Assembly (NCBI GenBank): GCA_947095535.1
Contig: OX352773.1
Coordinates: forward strand, 232,481,477-232,545,476
From: Poecilobothrus nobilitatus
Taxonomy: Eukaryota; Arthropoda; Insecta; Diptera; Dolichopodidae
DNA: 64,000 bases
Direction: 5' to 3'
A program made the position numbers and the translations under genes. Of the stretch, positions 23,161 to 34,929 are shown in pieces (positions within the stretch are counted from its first letter, which is position 1; each line of letters opens with the position of its first letter). Below the pieces are notes generated by a model. That model made no database searches and was not told the DNA's origin. It saw nothing but the letters and a program-made list of their open reading frames with translations.

Positions 23161-24376
23161 CCTAAATATGAAAATTATAAATGTTTGAAAGTTAATCTTT
23201 AATTGCTGGTGGACTCAAAAGTATAAAACAATTTCCTTTTTTATTATAGATAAAATGAATCACTTTCTTGATGCTTGGTACAAAATAATTTTAATTTATG
23301 AATTATAAAAATATTAATAAAAATATTATGAAGAACAGACCAGAATGTCCTTCAATATTACGCATTACGCATTTATTTCTAGATTTAGTTAGTTAAAAGT
23401 TAAAACCCAAAATTTTTCTGTTAAACTTGTTTTCGTGCCATTTAAAACGTAAAAAACTCTAAAACATTTTCATGCTCTAACTCTAAGGCACTTATTTTTA
23501 AACAACACTGTTGCAGACCTTTTTTTGTTGCTATAGTTTTAATTTATTAATTCTTTTCTTTTTTTTCTATGATTTTAATGTACGGGAAATCACCAAAACT
23601 TATCAGATTTATAATTCCCTAAAATGGCGTCTTAATTCTAATTTTACAATGATATTTTTTTATTTTATTTTTGTATATTTTGCTTTTAAATATTTTTATT
23701 TTGATATTTTTTTATATAAAAACAAGTGAATGAATTATTTCAATGTATATCAGTAGAATAAAAGTATAGACATCTTGAGTTTATTTTTATTATCGTAATA
23801 TTTACTGTAATCTTTACTTATCTTTTTGTTCTTGAAATTTTCATTTCAACGCCCTTAAACAGTTTTTTTCCACTTATCTACTAGGATATTCTCCATATTT
23901 AAGAAAAGCCATAAAATATAAATGAATCAAGATTAGTATCAAAGATTTGGCTGAAATATCAGATTGACTTGAGAGAAAATTCTCTTTGAGATGTAAAAAA
24001 TTAATGCACATTTATTATGATATTAGTATAGACAGGTTGTGACTGAATAGTAAAGTAAAAGGTAAAATATAAATAAAAGGTCGACATAATCTAACCAGTG
24101 AGAACCTAACTATTAGAATTCTCGAGTTTGAAGAAAATTATTCTTACTATACAGAACAGCACCTTTAATGATTCTCCAAAATTATTCATATCTGTAAATC
24201 AGAAAGTTGGTTTTAAATTTTTTGATAAACAACATTTTTTTGGTTTATATCCTTTGTTTTATCTTCGTTATATCCTTTGTTTAAGCATCAGTTGGAAAAT
24301 CAAAAATTCCCTTCTTTTGAAGGAAATTACATAGACCTTTTCTATATTCAGTGGTTGTCTCTTTTATTAAACTATA
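23161..24376. other. AT-rich DNA, nothing recognised
   Basis: Phe/Leu-rich low-complexity frames only (for example 23511-23729). None is called as a gene. Confidence 0.45.
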
Positions 24377-24381
24377 TTTAG

Positions 24382-24580
24382 GGTGGGGCCTAGGTGGTCT
24401 AGTGGGTACGAGAGTATAAAATACACTGTAAACAACAAGGGAGTGTGGGTTCGAATCGCACACACGTTCTAAGAGTTATTTCCCCTTACGACATTTACCG
24501 CTACACCTGAACAGGAAAGGATGTGTAATTTCCTGTCCACATTTATGTGGCAGAGAAATGCATTAAAAAAAAAAAAAAAA
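24382..24580 (+). mobile_element. tRNA-derived SINE (family C), copy 2
   Basis: GTGGTCTAGTGGGTACGAG and B box GGTTCGAATCG (24448-24458), then the family body with its CAGGAAA/TTTCCTG and CCACAT/ATGTGG hairpins and an A16 tail. A possible short duplication TTTAG lies at 24377-24381 and 24582-24586. The minus-strand 60-codon frame here is spurious. Confidence 0.83.
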
Positions 24581-24586
24581 GTTTAG

Positions 24587-25915
24587 TGGTGAGACAGCCA
24601 GTACATTATAATTGTGAAAATAAATTTTTAAGGATATATGACTTAAAGAACATTTCAAAGCATATTGTTAAATCTGTCTATGCACAGATTTTTGCATTTC
24701 ATTGCTTATCTCTAAAGTTTTGAGTGTATCCCTATCTGTTATACCTATAAAAGTGAAGTATACGAAAAATTAGCCATAAAACTGTATATTTAGAATAATA
24801 AGGAAATTTTGTAATGTATATAAATACAAGGGTGTTTAATTCGCTTGTTTTGGAAATGTAATACTGTAAAATTAATAATCAACTTCTTTAGTTTTTAGAA
24901 AACATGACAATTTGGAATTTTGCTAAAAATTTCTTTTACCAAAAAAATTTTTTAATAAATGGTATAGAAGTTTTTTTTAAACAAACAAAAAATCAAACTG
25001 GCGGAAAATAGAAAAAAAAAAAGTAAACAGAAAAATTATTTCAAGAGTAATGGTATACGTAGTACATATTTTTTTTTTCTAATATTTAAATGGGAAATTA
25101 TTAACAGTTGGCTTGTTCAAATGAACTCCATGGATAATTTATCAGAGATATCGTTTTATATAAAAAATAAATAAGGTGGTATTTTTTAAGAAGTAAATAA
25201 ATGGTGTATATACATACATTATATTGCCTACAGACCACAAGCATTTAATTTTATAAAACCAGTTACATTTTAATAATTTTTCTCGTTAAAATAAAATAAA
25301 TTTTATACAACAAACAGATTATAATATTATAATAAATTTTATTTCAGGATATAATCAGGATAGAAAAACTGAAATCTTGGTATTATAGATATCATTAGAA
25401 CGCAATGGTTTTTTGAAAATAAAAATTTTAGTGTTTTTTTAAAGGCTTCATTAATGAATCATTATTACATTGAAGAAAACCATATGATTATAATTTATAC
25501 TTTCACATATTATTAAAAAAATTTTTTGAATTAATTTTGTTATACTAGTAGAAGATCAATTATTTATAAGTAAACATTTGAGATGTAATATATTTCAAAA
25601 AATATCACTAAAAACTGATACTACTAACAAAAATAATAACCTATAATAATGGTACTGGTTTCATTCGATTATATTAAAAAAATGCTTTAAAAAATGTTCC
25701 CGTAAAAGAATTTTGGTTTCAATTAGTTTTAAATCGAAAATCAATTCAGAGCTACAAGACTAATGAAAAGTTGAAAAATAGTGTAAAAGGAGGAAACACT
25801 CCTAAAATAAAAAATTTAAGTTATGATACAAACTGTTGGCATGTAATAATGTACAATGTATTAAAGTCCTTTATAAATAATGTAACAATCTGTAATTGTC
25901 GCGGCTCTTCCAAGC
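24587..25915. other. AT-rich DNA, nothing recognised
   Basis: No feature recognised. Confidence 0.45.
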
Positions 25916-25919
25916 AAAA

Positions 25920-26148
25920 ACACAGTAATTAACAAAATCAACAAATTAGAGCTGAGAGCAAAAATTGACTTACTGTGTTATTTTCTAACATTGTACATTG
26001 TCATTTTTACGATCTGAAACCTCAGTAAGTAAAAGTGATACTTCCAAAACACAGTAAGAGCAATGTTTACATCACGGTTCCCAGTTCAAAACACAGTAAG
26101 AGACAAATACCAAATTAAAACACAGTAATTGCAATGAGTTACCGTGTT
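25920..26148. repeat. Cluster of ACACAGTAA motifs in both orientations
   Basis: ACACAGTAA occurs at 25920-25928, 26049-26057, 26091-26099 and 26120-26128. TTACTGTGT is at 25970-25978, with degenerate CCTCAGTAAG near 26020 and TTACCGTGTT at 26139-26148. Such spaced direct and inverted copies look like binding-site repeats near a transposon end, but the element is not identified. Confidence 0.7.
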
Positions 26149-26292
26149 ATAATTTGGTGTTTGTACTTATTGCGTTTTAGAAGCGAAAAATAATTTGTTT
26201 TGCGTATGTATTTGTTTTGTTTTTACAATATTATTGATTAGAATACTTTTACAATTTACACATTTTTTATAACTAATTAATTGTTTTATTTC

Positions 26293-26307
26293 GGGGGTCA
26301 CTCCCTC
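26293..26307 (+). repeat. Possible terminal inverted repeat, left
   Basis: GGGGGTCACTCCCTC matches the reverse complement of 32686-32700 (GAGGGAGTGACCTCC) at 14 of 15 positions. The two flank the tandem array of repeat A. No target duplication is apparent next to them. Confidence 0.4.
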
Positions 26308-26680
26308 GAAAATAAAAAAAAAATTCGATTATTTTTTATTGCCGATTTTAATTCTACACTCAGTTCTGCGTATAAAAAATCTCACTCCAAGTTTATTAGA
26401 GTAGTAGAAGTAGTTCAAAACTGTAAGCAAAGTTAGAACTATTGTACTCAATTCTGCATATTATATAAAATTTTATTCAAAATTTTTCTAAGTAGAATTA
26501 GTCGGAGTTTATAAACAAAAGGGGAGAGAGGCCGTGGGAGGGGCCGGGTGGAACTGCAACGTAACGTTGCTATGATATCAAAGAAATTGAAAGCAGAAAT
26601 AGTTAAAAAAACAAAAAATTAAAAATTTTAGTTCAAAAACGACTTCTTTTTAGTTTTTTGGCTTTCCTGAACAATTCACT

Positions 26681-28476
26681 TTTTAGCACATTTCCAAAAA
26701 AATTTTGAAAAAATGTGCTTATTAGTTTCACTCTGTCCGTCCGTCCGTCCGTCCGTCCGTCCGTCCGTCTGTTTACAAAACTTCTACACCGTTAAAGATA
26801 GAGAAAAAAAATTTTAACCATAGATAGGTCTTATAAAAAAAATAATTTTGTGGAACAACTTTTTCATGTAGCCCCCCCCATTACGGAGTTACACCCCCTC
26901 AAACTTTGAAAAAGCCCTATTTTTAAATGCATATATCTTATGTTCTGCTTAAGATTTTTTCAATCTGAAAACGTCATTCGACAGGTATTTCTTTTATCTT
27001 TGTAAATTAATATCAAAATTATACAATTTTTTTAAATTTAGTATTTAAATTTACCGTTATGTGAAAACCAAATTTTGCATGATTTTTCTACTTTCATAAC
27101 TCCGGCACGCTTCTAGATACAAGCTTGAAATTTTGAGGCAAGAAAGAACTTTTAGAATTAGTATAAGTTTCCTCAGAAAATTTTTTCGGACCACCCCCTG
27201 TTTATGAGCTATTAGGGCTTAAAAATTGAAAATTTGCTATTTTTAAACACCTGTAACTTAGGAACCTGCACACATTTTACTTCTGCAAGATGTAAAAATT
27301 AAAGCTACAATAATATATTTTTACGTGTGTGAAAGGTTTATTTTAATTGTAAAGGGTTCCAAAGTTGCAGCTCTTCAAAATTGTAAAAAAGCCCCATTTT
27401 CAGATGTATATATCTCGGGCTCTGCCTAATAGTTTTGCAATCTAAAACCAGCAGAAGATCGAAAATTTTATTATCTATATAAAACAATATCAAAATTATG
27501 TAATATTTTGTAATTTACTATTTAAATTTACCGTTATGTGAAAACCACATTTTGCATGAAATTTCTTTTTTCATAACTCCGGCACCCCTTTAGATAGGAA
27601 CCTGAAATTTTGAGACAAGAAAGAACTTTTAGAATTAGTATAAGTTTCCTCAGAAAATTTTTTGGTAACGCCCCCTCTTTAAGAGTTATTACGCCTCAAA
27701 AATTGAAAATTAGCTATTTTTAGACACCTGTAACTTAGGCACCTGTAAAAATTTTTCTTCGGCAAGACATGAAAATGAAAGCTACAATAATATATTTTTA
27801 CGTGTGTGAAAGGTTTATTTTTGTTGTAAAGGGTTCCAAAGCTGCAGCTCTTCAAAATTGTAAAAAAGCTCCATTTTCAGATGTATATATCTCGGGCTTT
27901 GCGTAATAGTTTTGCAATCTAAAACAGGTAGAAGATCGAAAATTTTATTATCTATATAAAACAATATCAAAATTATGTAATATTTTGTAATTTACGATTT
28001 AAATTTACCGTTATGTGAAAACCACATTTTGCATGAAATTTCTTTTTTCATAACTCCGGCACCCCTTTAGATAGGAACCTGAAATTTTGAGACAAGAAAG
28101 AACTTTTAGAATTAGTATAAGTTTCCTCAGAAAATTTTTTGGTAACGCCCCCTCTTTAAGAGTTATTACGCCTCAAAAATTGAAAATTTGCTATTTTTAG
28201 ACACCTGTAACTTAGGCACCTGTAAAAACTTTTCTTCGGCAAGACATAAAAATTAAAGCTTCAATAATATATTTTTACGTGTGTTAACAGCTTTTCTTAG
28301 TTATATAGGATTCCGGACTTACGGCCCCTCAAAATCTCAAAAATGTCCTATTTTCAAGTTTTTTCTTATTACATGAAATTTTCAAATTTTTGTGTAAGTC
28401 ACACTTCTAAACAATTTGTATTGAGTTTTGGAAATGTGCGCTTTTAAAAACCGTTGGTTTACATTCTACCTTGTTT
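26681..28476 (+). mobile_element. Repeat A, three-module copy (A4), array unit 1
   Basis: Same ends as A1, with (CCGT)8 after CACTCTGT. The extra 477-bp module (about 27778-28254) makes it roughly 480 bp longer than A1, A3 and A7. Confidence 0.85.
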
Positions 28477-28772
28477 AACTTTCAGTACACGTTTCTGGAA
28501 AACTATAAGAGCTATCAACTTCCTTTTTTTTTGTTTTCAAGGTGGTTTCAATAGCTATATTTTAAGATTAGGATTTTTCTATATGTTGAGGGGGAGTTTT
28601 TTAACAATGTTAAAGAAGCTCGAAAAACATGCATTTTTTTCTTCATGTTATAATTCTGAAATCAGCAATATTTTTTTTAATTCCTCAACTTAAAATTTTG
28701 TTTTTGACAGTGTGCAAAATTTCACAGAAATCGGTGCAGTGGTTTCCCAGGAAATGGTACTGAAAAAACGCG
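28477..28772 (+). repeat. Linker of array unit 1
   Basis: A 296-bp non-A sequence between units, starting AACTTTCAGTACACGTTTC and ending near GGTACTGAAAAAACGCG, repeated identically at 30570-30865. The 79-codon frame starting in the end of A and running through it is present twice because the unit is duplicated. It is hydrophobic, has no recognised motif, and is not called as a gene. Confidence 0.85.
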
Positions 28773-30569
28773 TTTTTAGCACATTTCCAAAAAAATTTTG
28801 AAAAAATGTGCTTATTAGTTTCACTCTGTCCGTCCGTCCGTCCGTCCGTCCGTCCGTCCGTCTGTTTACAAAACTTCTACACCGTTAAAGATAGAGAAAA
28901 AAAATTTTAACCATAGATAGGTCTTATAAAAAAAATAATTTTGTGGAACAACTTTTTCATGTAGCCCCCCCCATTACGGAGTTACACCCCCTCAAACTTT
29001 GAAAAAGCCCTATTTTTAAATGCATATATCTTATGTTCAGCTTAAGATTTTTTCAATCTGAAAACGTCATTCGACAGGTATTTCTTTTATCTTTGTAAAT
29101 TAATATCAAAATTATACAATTTTTTTAAATTTAGTATTTAAATTTACCGTTATGTGAAAACCAAATTTTGCATGATTTTTCTACTTTCATAACTCCGGCA
29201 CGCTTCTAGATACAAGCTTGAAATTTTGAGGCAAGAAAGAACTTTTAGAATTAGTATAAGTTTCCTCAGAAAATTTTTTCGGACCACCCCCTGTTTATGA
29301 GCTATTAGGGCTTAAAAATTGAAAATTTGCTATTTTTAAACACCTGTAACTTAGGAACCTGCACACATTTTACTTCTGCAAGATGTAAAAATTAAAGCTA
29401 CAATAATATATTTTTACGTGTGTGAAAGGTTTATTTTAATTGTAAAGGGTTCCAAAGTTGCAGCTCTTCAAAATTGTAAAAAAGCCCCATTTTCAGATGT
29501 ATATATCTCGGGCTCTGCCTAATAGTTTTGCAATCTAAAACCAGCAGAAGATCGAAAATTTTATTATCTATATAAAACAATATCAAAATTATGTAATATT
29601 TTGTAATTTACTATTTAAATTTACCGTTATGTGAAAACCACATTTTGCATGAAATTTCTTTTTTCATAACTCCGGCACCCCTTTAGATAGGAACCTGAAA
29701 TTTTGAGACAAGAAAGAACTTTTAGAATTAGTATAAGTTTCCTCAGAAAATTTTTTGGTAACGCCCCCTCTTTAAGAGTTATTACGCCTCAAAAATTGAA
29801 AATTAGCTATTTTTAGACACCTGTAACTTAGGCACCTGTAAAAATTTTTCTTCGGCAAGACATGAAAATGAAAGCTACAATAATATATTTTTACGTGTGT
29901 GAAAGGTTTATTTTTGTTGTAAAGGGTTCCAAAGCTGCAGCTCTTCAAAATTGTAAAAAAGCTCCATTTTCAGATGTATATATCTCGGGCTTTGCGTAAT
30001 AGTTTTGCAATCTAAAACAGGTAGAAGATCGAAAATTTTATTATCTATATAAAACAATATCAAAATTATGTAATATTTTGTAATTTACGATTTAAATTTA
30101 CCGTTATGTGAAAACCACATTTTGCATGAAATTTCTTTTTTCATAACTCCGGCACCCCTTTAGATAGGAACCTGAAATTTTGAGACAAGAAAGAACTTTT
30201 AGAATTAGTATAAGTTTCCTCAGAAAATTTTTTGGTAACGCCCCCTCTTTAAGAGTTATTACGCCTCAAAAATTGAAAATTTGCTATTTTTAGACACCTG
30301 TAACTTAGGCACCTGTAAAAACTTTTCTTCGGCAAGACATAAAAATTAAAGCTTCAATAATATATTTTTACGTGTGTTAACAGCTTTTCTTAGTTATATA
30401 GGATTCCGGACTTACGGCCCCTCAAAATCTCAAAAATGTCCTATTTTCAAGTTTTTTCTTATTACATGAAATTTTCAAATTTTTGTGTAAGTCACACTTC
30501 TAAACAATTTGTATTGAGTTTTGGAAATGTGCGCTTTTAAAAACCGTTGGTTTACATTCTACCTTGTTT
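28773..30569 (+). mobile_element. Repeat A, three-module copy (A5), array unit 2
   Basis: Near-identical to A4 with the same (CCGT)8 and module structure. It carries TTCAGC near 29036 where A4 has TTCTGC. Confidence 0.85.
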
Positions 30570-30865
30570 AACTTTCAGTACACGTTTCTGGAAAACTATA
30601 AGAGCTATCAACTTCCTTTTTTTTTGTTTTCAAGGTGGTTTCAATAGCTATATTTTAAGATTAGGATTTTTCTATATGTTGAGGGGGAGTTTTTTAACAA
30701 TGTTAAAGAAGCTCGAAAAACATGCATTTTTTTCTTCATGTTATAATTCTGAAATCAGCAATATTTTTTTTAATTCCTCAACTTAAAATTTTGTTTTTGA
30801 CAGTGTGCAAAATTTCACAGAAATCGGTGCAGTGGTTTCCCAGGAAATGGTACTGAAAAAACGCG
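30570..30865 (+). repeat. Linker of array unit 2
   Basis: Same 296-bp sequence as 28477-28772, at the 2093-bp offset. Confidence 0.85.
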
Positions 30866-32670
30866 TTTTTAGCACATTTCCAAAAAAATTTTGAAAAAAT
30901 GTGCTTATTAGTTTCACTCTGTCCGTCCGTCCGTCCGTCCGTCCGTCCGTCCGTCCGTCCGTCTGTTTACAAAACTTCTACACCGTTAAAGATAGAGAAA
31001 AAAAATTTTAACCATAGATAGGTCTTATAAAAAAAATAATTTTGTGGAACAACTTTTTCATGTAGCCCCCCCCATTACGGAGTTACACCCCCTCAAACTT
31101 TGAAAAAGCCCTATTTTTAAATGCATATATCTTATGTTCAGCTTAAGATTTTTTCAATCTGAAAACGTCATTCGACAGGTATTTCTTTTATCTTTGTAAA
31201 TTAATATCAAAATTATACAATTTTTTTAAATTTAGTATTTAAATTTACCGTTATGTGAAAACCAAATTTTGCATGATTTTTCTACTTTCATAACTCCGGC
31301 ACGCTTCTAGATACAAGCTTGAAATTTTGAGGCAAGAAAGAACTTTTAGAATTAGTATAAGTTTCCTCAGAAAATTTTTTCGGACCACCCCCTGTTTATG
31401 AGCTATTAGGGCTTAAAAATTGAAAATTTGCTATTTTTAAACACCTGTAACTTAGGAACCTGCACACATTTTACTTCTGCAAGATGTAAAAATTAAAGCT
31501 ACAATAATATATTTTTACGTGTGTGAAAGGTTTATTTTAATTGTAAAGGGTTCCAAAGTTGCAGCTCTTCAAAATTGTAAAAAAGCCCCATTTTCAGATG
31601 TATATATCTCGGGCTCTGCCTAATAGTTTTGCAATCTAAAACCAGCAGAAGATCGAAAATTTTATTATCTATATAAAACAATATCAAAATTATGTAATAT
31701 TTTGTAATTTACTATTTAAATTTACCGTTATGTGAAAACCACATTTTGCATGAAATTTCTTTTTTCATAACTCCGGCACCCCTTTAGATAGGAACCTGAA
31801 ATTTTGAGACAAGAAAGAACTTTTAGAATTAGTATAAGTTTCCTCAGAAAATTTTTTGGTAACGCCCCCTCTTTAAGAGTTATTACGCCTCAAAAATTGA
31901 AAATTAGCTATTTTTAGACACCTGTAACTTAGGCACCTGTAAAAATTTTTCTTCGGCAAGACATGAAAATGAAAGCTACAATAATATATTTTTACGTGTG
32001 TGAAAGGTTTATTTTTGTTGTAAAGGGTTCCAAAGCTGCAGCTCTTCAAAATTGTAAAAAAGCTCCATTTTCAGATGTATATATCTCGGGCTTTGCGTAA
32101 TAGTTTTGCAATCTAAAACAGGTAGAAGATCGAAAATTTTATTATCTATATAAAACAATATCAAAATTATGTAATATTTTGTAATTTACGATTTAAATTT
32201 ACCGTTATGTGAAAACCACATTTTGCATGAAATTTCTTTTTTCATAACTCCGGCACCCCTTTAGATAGGAACCTGAAATTTTGAGACAAGAAAGAACTTT
32301 TAGAATTAGTATAAGTTTCCTCAGAAAATTTTTTGGTAACGCCCCCTCTTTAAGAGTTATTACGCCTCAAAAATTGAAAATTTGCTATTTTTAGACACCT
32401 GTAACTTAGGCACCTGTAAAAACTTTTCTTCGGCAAGACATAAAAATTAAAGCTTCAATAATATATTTTTACGTGTGTTAACAGCTTTTCTTAGTTATAT
32501 AGGATTCCGGACTTACGGCCCCTCAAAATCTCAAAAATGTCCTATTTTCAAGTTTTTTCTTATTACATGAAATTTTCAAATTTTTGTGTAAGTCACACTT
32601 CTAAACAATTTGTATTGAGTTTTGGAAATGTGCGCTTTTAAAAACCGTTGGTTTACATTCTACCTTGTTT
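30866..32670 (+). mobile_element. Repeat A, three-module copy (A6), array unit 3
   Basis: As A5 but with (CCGT)10. It ends at the ordinary family end TACATTCTACCTTGTTT and is followed by 15 bp and the inverted GAGGGAGTGACCTCC. Confidence 0.85.
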
Positions 32671-32685
32671 GTATGGAAAATGAAT

Positions 32686-32700
32686 GAGGGAGTGACCTCC
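32686..32700 (-). repeat. Possible terminal inverted repeat, right
   Basis: GAGGGAGTGACCTCC, inverted partner of 26293-26307. Confidence 0.4.
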
Positions 32701-34655
32701 TTAATACTAAATTTTTATACATGATATTTATTTTTGTATGTTAAGTTTTATTTTTATTTTAAATTAATTATTTGTGTTTTTTTTGGTATTTATTTTCGAA
32801 TAAATATTATGTTTTTTTTAATAAAGCGTGAATATTATTAATTGATTTAAAATTTTTAATAAAATTTCTTTTATATTTGTAAAAGGCAATACTAAATTCA
32901 TTTATTTTGAGATTTAATTGTTGAAATACTACTTGCTTTTTTTAAAACCAAGTAAATACAAATACATACTGCATTTTTACCTTATGTTCTAAACGGAAAT
33001 TTTAAATAATACCCATTTAAAACAAAAAAAACTTTTCGGCATTACCCAAAATCAAGATTAATCGAATCGAAATTGTATTAAAAAGATAAGCATACTCATT
33101 CAATTTATAAGAAAAAATTATAGAGACCACTAATTTGTAAAAGATGTTGTGAGTCTTCAAAATTTAACGTTTTGCTTATTTTCTGCAAACTATACTTGAA
33201 GCAATTACTGTGTTTTTTTTTGGGACAGCCGTGTGGTTTCATCGAATTTTTGAAAATTTTTTTCTTTTTCAATACCCATTTCATTAAAAAGAAGGTTTTA
33301 CGAAAAACAAAAAAAAAATTCGCTGAGTCTTATATGATGATTTCAATAATATTTTATATAAGTGAAAGACTATAAGAGTGTTTAACACTCTCACTACAGC
33401 TGGAAAAGCTGGAAAAGCTATTTATACTCTATATTTATCACAAAAATAAAATTTCAGTAATACAATTATCATATATTTATTGCGATATTTATGAATAGCT
33501 CGTGTTTTTTGTCAGGGGTAGTGAATATATAATTCTTGTCAGATGAAAAAGAGTGACACGATAGGGAAACTGTTATAGAGAAACTAGAAACTGTATATAG
33601 GAAATTTAGCACTATATGTCTACTGAAGAGTCTAATATGTTGAAGGTCAATTCACTTCTAAAATAAAAAGCTTAAAATATTGTTAAAGAAAAATGGAGGA
33701 AAATATTTTATTTAGAATAGGTATCTACTACTATTGCTTATAAGTTGTTTTACTTTAACTTAACATTGAATTCTTAAAATTCAATAAATTTTCAAATTAG
33801 AAACCATGTATATTCTAAAGTTCTTTGTTTTTGTTTTTTAATAACCTTTTATTTATAACTTTTCCATATTCTAAGTAGGTACTACAGTATTAATAAACTT
33901 CAATCGAAAAATCTTCTTAAAATTAATTTTGTTCAGTTTTCTAATAAGAAAAAAATCTCACTTTAAAAAAATAGGTACATAATCCTTAAAAAGAAATTTT
34001 CAAGTAGGTATTTTTTCAATCCCAAAAAAGAAAAGAAATTTTATTCTGGAGTGATGCAATAGAATCAAAATACTACAAAACAATAAAAAATGAACATACT
34101 TACATTATTTTATATAGTATTGTAAATGGAAAAAATAGAAAAGTCAAGTGAATAAGAATAAATCGATCCAATTTAAGAACAAAAATTTAATTTTGAATAA
34201 ATGTTAGTTTTTATTAATTTATTATCTATGCATACATAGTTATATAAGGATATTTACAAAACAAATCTATTTGTAGTATTAAAGTACTAAAGAATAATAA
34301 GGAGTGTTAATCCTTATTGTTATTTCTTTTGGTATGATCAAAGAGGAAATTTATAACAGATGAATTTGTGCAATACGGAAATAAAAAATTGAAAGTCAAT
34401 TGGATTAGTTATGTAGCAAATTATATTCGAATTATTATTATTTTATCTCTTTTATTCGACGCGAGATTAGATGCACGCAGCTTTTAATTATGTCAGTTTA
34501 TGAAAATAAAAAACAAAACAAACTAGTTGCCGAAAAATAACAGTTATCGTAGTATTTACATTTGCAACCTTTTAAAATAAACTGTTTAAATTCTCTTTAA
34601 ATTTTACCGTCAGATTTTCTTTTTTATATTATAAAGGGCCTAACTGCTCTAAGTA
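32701..34655. other. AT-rich DNA, nothing recognised
   Basis: Contains the perfect short palindrome GAGTGTTTAACACTC (33376-33390) next to a duplicated GCTGGAAAA. Otherwise nothing. The frame at 33172-33375 is not called. Confidence 0.45.
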
Positions 34656-34659
34656 TATA

Positions 34660-34923
34660 TCAAAAACCTTCTCTACCTATCCATCTTCCTATTACATAAT
34701 ATGAATAATACAAAATGGCCCGTTGGCCAGTCCCAAATTTTTCCTTCTTTGATATTGACTTTTCCTTTGATATTGAATATTGATGAAGTAGAACATATGG
34801 AACTTTTTTTGCCTCCTGCTCGCATCTCCAACATAAGTTCGTTTCCGCTCTAGCTATTTCCACGGTGTGTATTCTTAAAATCAAGAGGCTTGTTCTAATT
34901 TTCGTGAAATTTCTCAAATCCAT
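34660..34923 (-). pseudogene. Possible decayed tail of a non-LTR retrotransposon ORF2
   Basis: The 87-codon minus-strand frame contains ETNLCWRCEQEAKKVPYVLL, which resembles the C-x-x-C zinc-knuckle-like motif (C-x-x-C-x-x-E-x-E-T-x-x-H-x-L) found near the end of RNase H-bearing non-LTR elements. The usual His and last Cys are not clear. FGTGQ and GRWIGREGF follow. No catalytic domain remains. Alternatively this may be a chance frame. The family call is from memory of motif shape only. Confidence 0.3.
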
Positions 34924-34929
34924 TCTGTT

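Larger units (their letters stand above)
26681..32670 (+). repeat. Tandem array of a 2093-bp unit built on repeat A
   Basis: Repeat A with three modules is followed by a 296-bp linker. The linker plus A is repeated so that the AGCACATTTCC anchor lies at 26685, 28778 and 30871, exactly 2093 bp apart. The third copy ends at the normal A end (32670) without linker. Units are nearly identical: the first differs from the others by TTCTGC against TTCAGC near 26943, and the third has ten CCGT repeats where the others have eight. Inside each unit, anchors such as AAAGCTACAATAATAT recur every 477 bp (27301, 27778, 28255). Confidence 0.93.

Noticed and set aside
22922..23188. 88-codon frame
   Set aside because: Fully explained by the E-family repeat copy.
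26736..26768. CCGT tetranucleotide runs as independent microsatellites or CRISPR-like repeats
   Set aside because: They sit at the same position in every copy of repeats A and B and are part of those elements. There are no spacers.
28454..28693. 79-codon frame repeated identically at 30547-30786
   Set aside because: Its duplication follows from the 2093-bp tandem unit. It starts in the end of repeat A, is hydrophobic and low in complexity, and has no recognised motif.
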